From an uncultured Porphyromonadaceae bacterium (GTDB lineage: Bacteria > Bacteroidota > Bacteroidia > Bacteroidales > CAMTPD01): 9,210 nt of DNA. The notes under the pieces were generated by a model that was given only the letters and a program-made list of their open reading frames with translations, searched no databases and was not told the DNA's origin. Positions 7,089 to 9,210 of the stretch are shown piece by piece. The position numbers and the translations under genes were made by a program. Location: the NCBI GenBank assembly GCA_947074265.1, contig CAMTPD010000029.1:1-9210 (forward strand). Reading direction: 5' to 3'. Numbering within the stretch: position 1 is the stretch's first letter; each line of letters begins with the position of its first letter.

Positions 7089-7317
7089 CTAAATCGCCTC
7101 ACTCATTATACAGCGACCTCTACACAGATCGCATTCTGGACGAGTTGAGAAAACACAAGATGCTGTTGTTTTGTTGTTTTTATTTGCATCAAGATAGTCT
7201 TGAAGCTTCTTTTCTATAACACTTAAACCTCATGCGTTAGGCAAACTCTGGTATTCGTTGCAAAACGTAAGGCAACAAATGCTCGCCCATTTGCATCAAC
7301 GAGCCAAAAACAAGCGG
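7089..7317 (-). pseudogene. Possible decayed gene fragments with a CxxCxxxC segment
   Basis: On the minus strand one frame is open from 7317 and contains MQMGEHLLPYVLQRIPEFA from ATG 7296, stopping at 7237-7239. A second frame is open from 7229 to a stop at 7089-7091 for 46 codons (GLSVIEKKLQDYLDANKN, then CVFSTRPECDLCRGRC). The second frame has no ATG, GTG or TTG near its beginning. The composition looks more protein-like than the surroundings, and a single frameshift near 7232 would join the two. I recognise no family. This may equally be chance, given the short length. Confidence 0.2.
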
Positions 7318-7554
7318 TTATGCGCACAAATACACTCTGTTTTAATCAGTTGAGCTCAGGATACTTATTTTCGACAATGTACAATAACCCGGTCAATAAT
7401 AAAGTTATATTCGAGAAGACCTTTGCGCCACGAACAACGTTTCGCTACGATCGCAACAACCTCTACAACGACCGATTGCAATGGATGTGTTCAGTTATTG
7501 AGGTTGCGATTTGGTATCTGCCAACTTGTTAAGGAGGATAAATAAATCTATTCT

Positions 7555-7596
7555 TTTGTCATGCTGCGTATAAGTCACGATTTTTGCGTAAATTTG
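7555..7596 (+). promoter_or_regulatory. Candidate promoter for the 59-residue basic protein
   Basis: TTTG (7555-7558) is followed after 20 nt by GATTTTTG (7579-7586), a 7-of-8 fit to position and consensus of the Bacteroidetes -7 box. Just downstream TAAATTTG (7589-7596) fits the -7 consensus fully but lacks a well-placed -33 box. Either would give a leader of about 30-45 nt before ATG 7631. Confidence 0.45.
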
Positions 7597-7630
7597 TAAG
7601 TATTAATTCCGAATCATCAATTTAATCTTT

Positions 7631-7810
7631 ATGAGCTTAACAACGAAAGAAAAAGTTCGCGATCAAAAGCGCAAAGGTTTAAGCTTTGAAGAGCTATGTG
7701 CTATCCCATCGCTCAACAAAGAGAAAACTCGTAACAAGGCACACCTTCGTGCCATCAAACGCAAAGGCAAAAACAAATCGTATTCTGCCTCAGCTAAACC
7801 AAAAAGATAA
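7631..7810 (+). CDS. Small, strongly basic protein of unknown function (59 residues)
   Basis: The frame starts at ATG 7631 and stops at TAA 7808-7810, giving 59 residues. It starts MSLTTKEKVRDQKRKGLSFE and ends NKSYSASAKPKR. It has 13 Lys and 6 Arg against 5 acidic residues, so its net charge is about +14. It has no membrane segment and one cysteine (C23). The first half (KGLSFEELCAIPSLNKEKTR) could be helical, and the tail is lysine-rich and probably flexible. Such a composition suits binding to RNA, DNA or the ribosome, but no family is recognised and I do not assign a function. A candidate promoter upstream and a strong terminator immediately downstream support it as a real one-gene transcript. 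Confidence 0.65.
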   Translation: MSLTTKEKVRDQKRKGLSFEELCAIPSLNKEKTRNKAHLRAIKRKGKNKSYSASAKPKR

Positions 7811-7834
7811 CACACTTTTGTGTATATAAAAACA

Positions 7835-7875
7835 ACAGGACACTTGCTCAATGGCAAGTGTCCTGTCTTATTTTA
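7835..7875. terminator. Strong bidirectional terminator between convergent genes
   Basis: ACAGGACACTTGC (7835-7847) pairs perfectly over 13 bp with GCAAGTGTCCTGT (7854-7866) around the loop TCAATG. On the plus strand the tail is CTTATTTTA. On the minus strand it is TGTTTTTATA, reading through 7834-7824. It ends both the 59-residue gene and the convergent arsC, whose stop lies 25 bp beyond it. Confidence 0.9.
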
Positions 7876-7891
7876 GGCCGTTTGTTTTGCT

Positions 7892-8356
7892 TTATTCACA
7901 CTGACAAAAGTCGTTTGCCCCACAAGGACACGACTGATCTCCTTTGATTTCGTCTATATAAAAGCGATAAAATCGCTGCTTGATCTCGTCTCTTACGCGG
8001 CGAAACTCGCTTTCGATAAATTCGGGCGTACCTGTAGCGTGCGACGGATCGTCGAATCCCAAATGTACACGATGCTTTACCTTGCCTGTGAATGCCGGGC
8101 ATGTTTCGTTGGCTCCTCCGCATACGGTGATCACATAGTCCCAACTTTCGCCCAAGTATTTCTCTACCGCATCTGAGGTATGTCCCGAAATATCAATCCC
8201 GACTTCGGCCATTGCTTTTACGGCTCCTTCGTTCAATTTTCCGGCTGCTTGCGTACCTGCCGAGCATACGATCATGTACTTATCGAACGATTGCATAAAG
8301 CCGTGCGCCATCTGACTGCGGCAACTATTTCCGGTGCATAATATCAATACTTTCAT
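7892..8356 (-). CDS. arsC: Thioredoxin-coupled arsenate reductase (low-molecular-weight phosphatase fold) with cysteine-rich tail
   Basis: This 154-residue cytoplasmic enzyme is expected to reduce arsenate to arsenite. The P-loop is CTGNSCRS, with nucleophile C7, C12 and R13. The relay cysteines are C79 and C86 in VCGGANETCPAF, matching Cys82 and Cys89 of Staphylococcus aureus ArsC. The general acid region is FDDPSHATGT (101-110). SAGTQAAG (32-39) and GIDISGHTSD (53-62) are also typical. Keeping all three redox cysteines argues for arsenate reductase over protein tyrosine phosphatase. It is about 20 residues longer than the S. aureus enzyme and ends SCPCGANDFCQCE, with four extra cysteines (C143, C145, C151, C153). 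No arsR, arsB/acr3 or arsA lies in the window, so it stands alone here. A -7 box lies 43 nt upstream. Confidence 0.92.
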   Translation of the reverse strand: MKVLILCTGNSCRSQMAHGFMQSFDKYMIVCSAGTQAAGKLNEGAVKAMAEVGIDISGHTSDAVEKYLGESWDYVITVCGGANETCPAFTGKVKHRVHLGFDDPSHATGTPEFIESEFRRVRDEIKQRFYRFYIDEIKGDQSCPCGANDFCQCE

Positions 8357-8399
8357 TTGCTGCTCTTTTTTCTATGTTTGTGTTTTCTTTTTCCTTTAC

Positions 8400-8430
8400 C
8401 AAAGATACAACCTGATTGAGTCATTATCAA
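8400..8430 (-). promoter_or_regulatory. arsC promoter with an overlapping inverted-repeat motif
   Basis: TATCTTTG (minus strand, 8400-8407) is a full Bacteroidetes -7 box; about 20 nt upstream lies a partial -33 box, CTTG. Between them is an imperfect inverted repeat, CTTGAT with an 8-nt spacer then ATCAGG on the minus strand. It could be a repressor site, for instance for an ArsR-type regulator, but the match is short. The 137-bp region is shared with the divergent DJ-1 family gene. Confidence 0.45.
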
Positions 8431-8493
8431 GCCTCACAAATACTATCTTTACATGCTAACGTAATAAAACAATCAAGTTAACGCTATTAAATA

Positions 8494-9072
8494 ATGAAGA
8501 AGCAAATACTTATTTTCCTTTTCGACGGCTATTCCGATTGGGAAATTTCATTTATCGCTCCCGAGCTAAGAAAACGCTCCGATTATGAGGTTCTTTATTT
8601 CTCGACAGATGGAAAACCAGTAGTCTCGATGGGAGGCCTGAATGTACTTCCGAGCAAATCGCTAGGTGAAGTAAGTGTCGACACTGCCGACTTGTTGATA
8701 TTACCGGGCGGATATGCATGGGAAAAGGGGGAACTGCGTGAGGTTGACGACTTGATCGAGGGAATGACGAAGCAAGGAAAAGCTGTAGCTGCAATATGCG
8801 GCGCTACCACACGCCTTGCCCAACTTGAACTTCTCGACTCGGTAAAGCACACAAGTAATGTATTGTTCTACCTCAAGCAAATGGCTACGAATTACAAAGG
8901 TGACGAAAACTATGTGGAAGCGGAGGCTGTAGCGGATCAAAACATCATTACTGCGGGTGGTATTTACCCGATCGAATTTGCAAAAGCAATATTAACCCAA
9001 CTTGATCCTTCCGAGGAGGGTGTGATCAACAAATGGTTTCAGCTTTTCAAACATGGCATCTGGATGGAGTAA
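8494..9072 (+). CDS. DJ-1/PfpI family protein (class I glutamine amidotransferase-like)
   Basis: This 192-residue single-domain cytoplasmic protein starts MKKQILIFLFDGYSDWEISF. The family's conserved acidic residue is E17 in SDWEIS, and the nucleophile-elbow cysteine is C102 in AVAAICGATTRLAQLELLD. LLILPGGYAWEKGEL (67-81), HTSN (119-122) and ITAGGIYPIEFAKAIL (152-167) are further family landmarks. The residue after the cysteine is glycine, not the histidine of PfpI-type proteases, so proteolysis is unlikely. Members act variously as chaperones, deglycase-like or glyoxalase-like enzymes and amidases, and the exact activity here is unknown. It is divergent from arsC across 137 bp, which could mean shared control in a stress response; that is inference. 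An upstream TATCTTTA (about 8442-8449) is a near match to the -7 box. Confidence 0.9.
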   Translation: MKKQILIFLFDGYSDWEISFIAPELRKRSDYEVLYFSTDGKPVVSMGGLNVLPSKSLGEVSVDTADLLILPGGYAWEKGELREVDDLIEGMTKQGKAVAAICGATTRLAQLELLDSVKHTSNVLFYLKQMATNYKGDENYVEAEAVADQNIITAGGIYPIEFAKAILTQLDPSEEGVINKWFQLFKHGIWME

Positions 9073-9132
9073 ATGAAAGGAGAATGGGATTTGGAGTGCA
9101 CAACTCCGGATTCCGTTGAGTATGTGGCATAA
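9073..9132 (+). CDS. Possible 19-residue small open frame directly after the DJ-1 gene
   Basis: An ATG follows the DJ-1 family TAA with no gap (TAAATG) and opens a 19-codon frame, MKGEWDLECTTPDSVEYVA, ending at TAA 9130-9132. It would be translated by reinitiation if at all. It is too short for family assignment, and it could be chance. A 5-bp hairpin (GGAGT/ACTCC, 9093-9107) lies inside it. Confidence 0.15.
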   Translation: MKGEWDLECTTPDSVEYVA

Positions 9133-9163
9133 AAAAAGCGTCCACCTCTTGGAGGTGAACGCT
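9131..9163 (-). terminator. Terminator of the tRNA-Gly transcript
   Basis: On the minus strand AGCGTTCACCTC pairs with GAGGTGGACGCT over 12 bp (one T-G wobble) around the loop CAA (9137-9163). It is followed by a run of seven T (9131-9137). It lies three bases after the tRNA discriminator base, so it ends the tRNA transcript. Confidence 0.92.
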
Positions 9164-9166
9164 AAG

Positions 9167-9210
9167 AGCGAAAGACGGGACTCGAACCCGCGACCCTAAC
9201 CTTGGCAAGG
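9167..9210 (-). tRNA. tRNA-Gly (anticodon GCC), 5' part beyond the window
   Basis: Reading the minus strand from the window edge, the anticodon loop TTGCCAA (9202-9208) gives anticodon GCC. It is followed by the stem side GGTTA (9197-9201), variable loop GGGTC, T-arm GCGGG-TTCGAGT-CCCGT (9175-9191) and acceptor strand CTTTCGC (9168-9174), with discriminator T at 9167. CCA is not encoded. The D-arm and 5' acceptor strand lie to the right of the window. Confidence 0.95.

Larger units (their letters stand above)
6478..7630. other. 1.15-kb stretch without a convincing gene
   Basis: No open frame here looks like a known protein. Plus-strand frames at 6325-6666 and 7320-7532 have atypical composition and no recognisable motif. 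Positions 6490-6720 are AT-rich with a small hairpin (CGCAG, 5-nt loop, CTGCG at 6618-6632) that has no immediate T-run. Positions about 6722-7072 carry the degenerate 22-nt repeat array listed separately. Positions 7085-7100 form a small hairpin (GAGGC/GCCTC). Positions 7089-7317 (minus) carry short protein-like fragments in different frames. A strong Shine-Dalgarno-like AAGGAGG (7531-7537) has no start codon at a normal distance. Confidence 0.7.

Noticed and set aside
7320..7532. Plus-strand 70-codon frame
   Set aside because: No recognisable domain, no promoter or ribosome-binding site at its ATG, and irregular composition. It may be chance within a decayed region.
7663..7857. Minus-strand 64-codon frame
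   Set aside because: It is antisense to the 59-residue basic gene and runs through the terminator hairpin.
8552..8940. Minus-strand frames over the DJ-1 gene
   Set aside because: Shadows of a gene with clear DJ-1/PfpI motifs on the plus strand.

Overview
The window looks like a chromosomal piece from a Bacteroidetes bacterium, most likely order Bacteroidales. The evidence is a TonB-dependent receptor with the phylum's CarboxypepD_reg-like N-terminal domain, Bacteroidetes-type promoter boxes (TTTG, 19-20 nt, TAnnTTTG), little use of Shine-Dalgarno sites, and agmatine deiminase plus N-carbamoylputrescine amidase in the arrangement usual for this group. Base composition is moderately AT-rich.

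Layout. Positions 1-2231 (minus) hold a TonB-dependent outer-membrane receptor that runs off the left edge. Upstream of it, 2386-2745 (minus) encodes a small histidine-rich membrane-anchored protein with its own near-consensus promoter; the two probably form one transport operon, perhaps for a metal or metal complex. Positions 2856-4456 (minus) hold pabB and pabC, overlapping by ATGA, which make p-aminobenzoate for folate. Behind a nested hairpin terminator, 4531-6477 (minus) holds aguB and aguA, which convert agmatine to putrescine.

Positions 6478-7630 form a 1.15 kb stretch with no convincing gene. Its middle (about 6722-7072) is a strongly degenerate tandem array with a 22-nt period, followed by fragments that may be a decayed gene. 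A 59-residue basic protein (7631-7810, plus) follows and ends at a strong bidirectional terminator shared with a convergent thioredoxin-type arsenate reductase (7892-8356, minus) that has an unusual C-terminal cysteine cluster. A DJ-1/PfpI-family protein (8494-9072, plus) is divergent from arsC. The right edge cuts a tRNA-Gly(GCC) gene on the minus strand, with its own terminator.

Most of the window is ordinary metabolism. The parts most worth a second look are the His-rich protein/receptor pair, the 22-nt array, the cysteine tail of ArsC, and the small uncharacterised proteins. The receptor and the 59-residue protein were found by translating the sequence directly.
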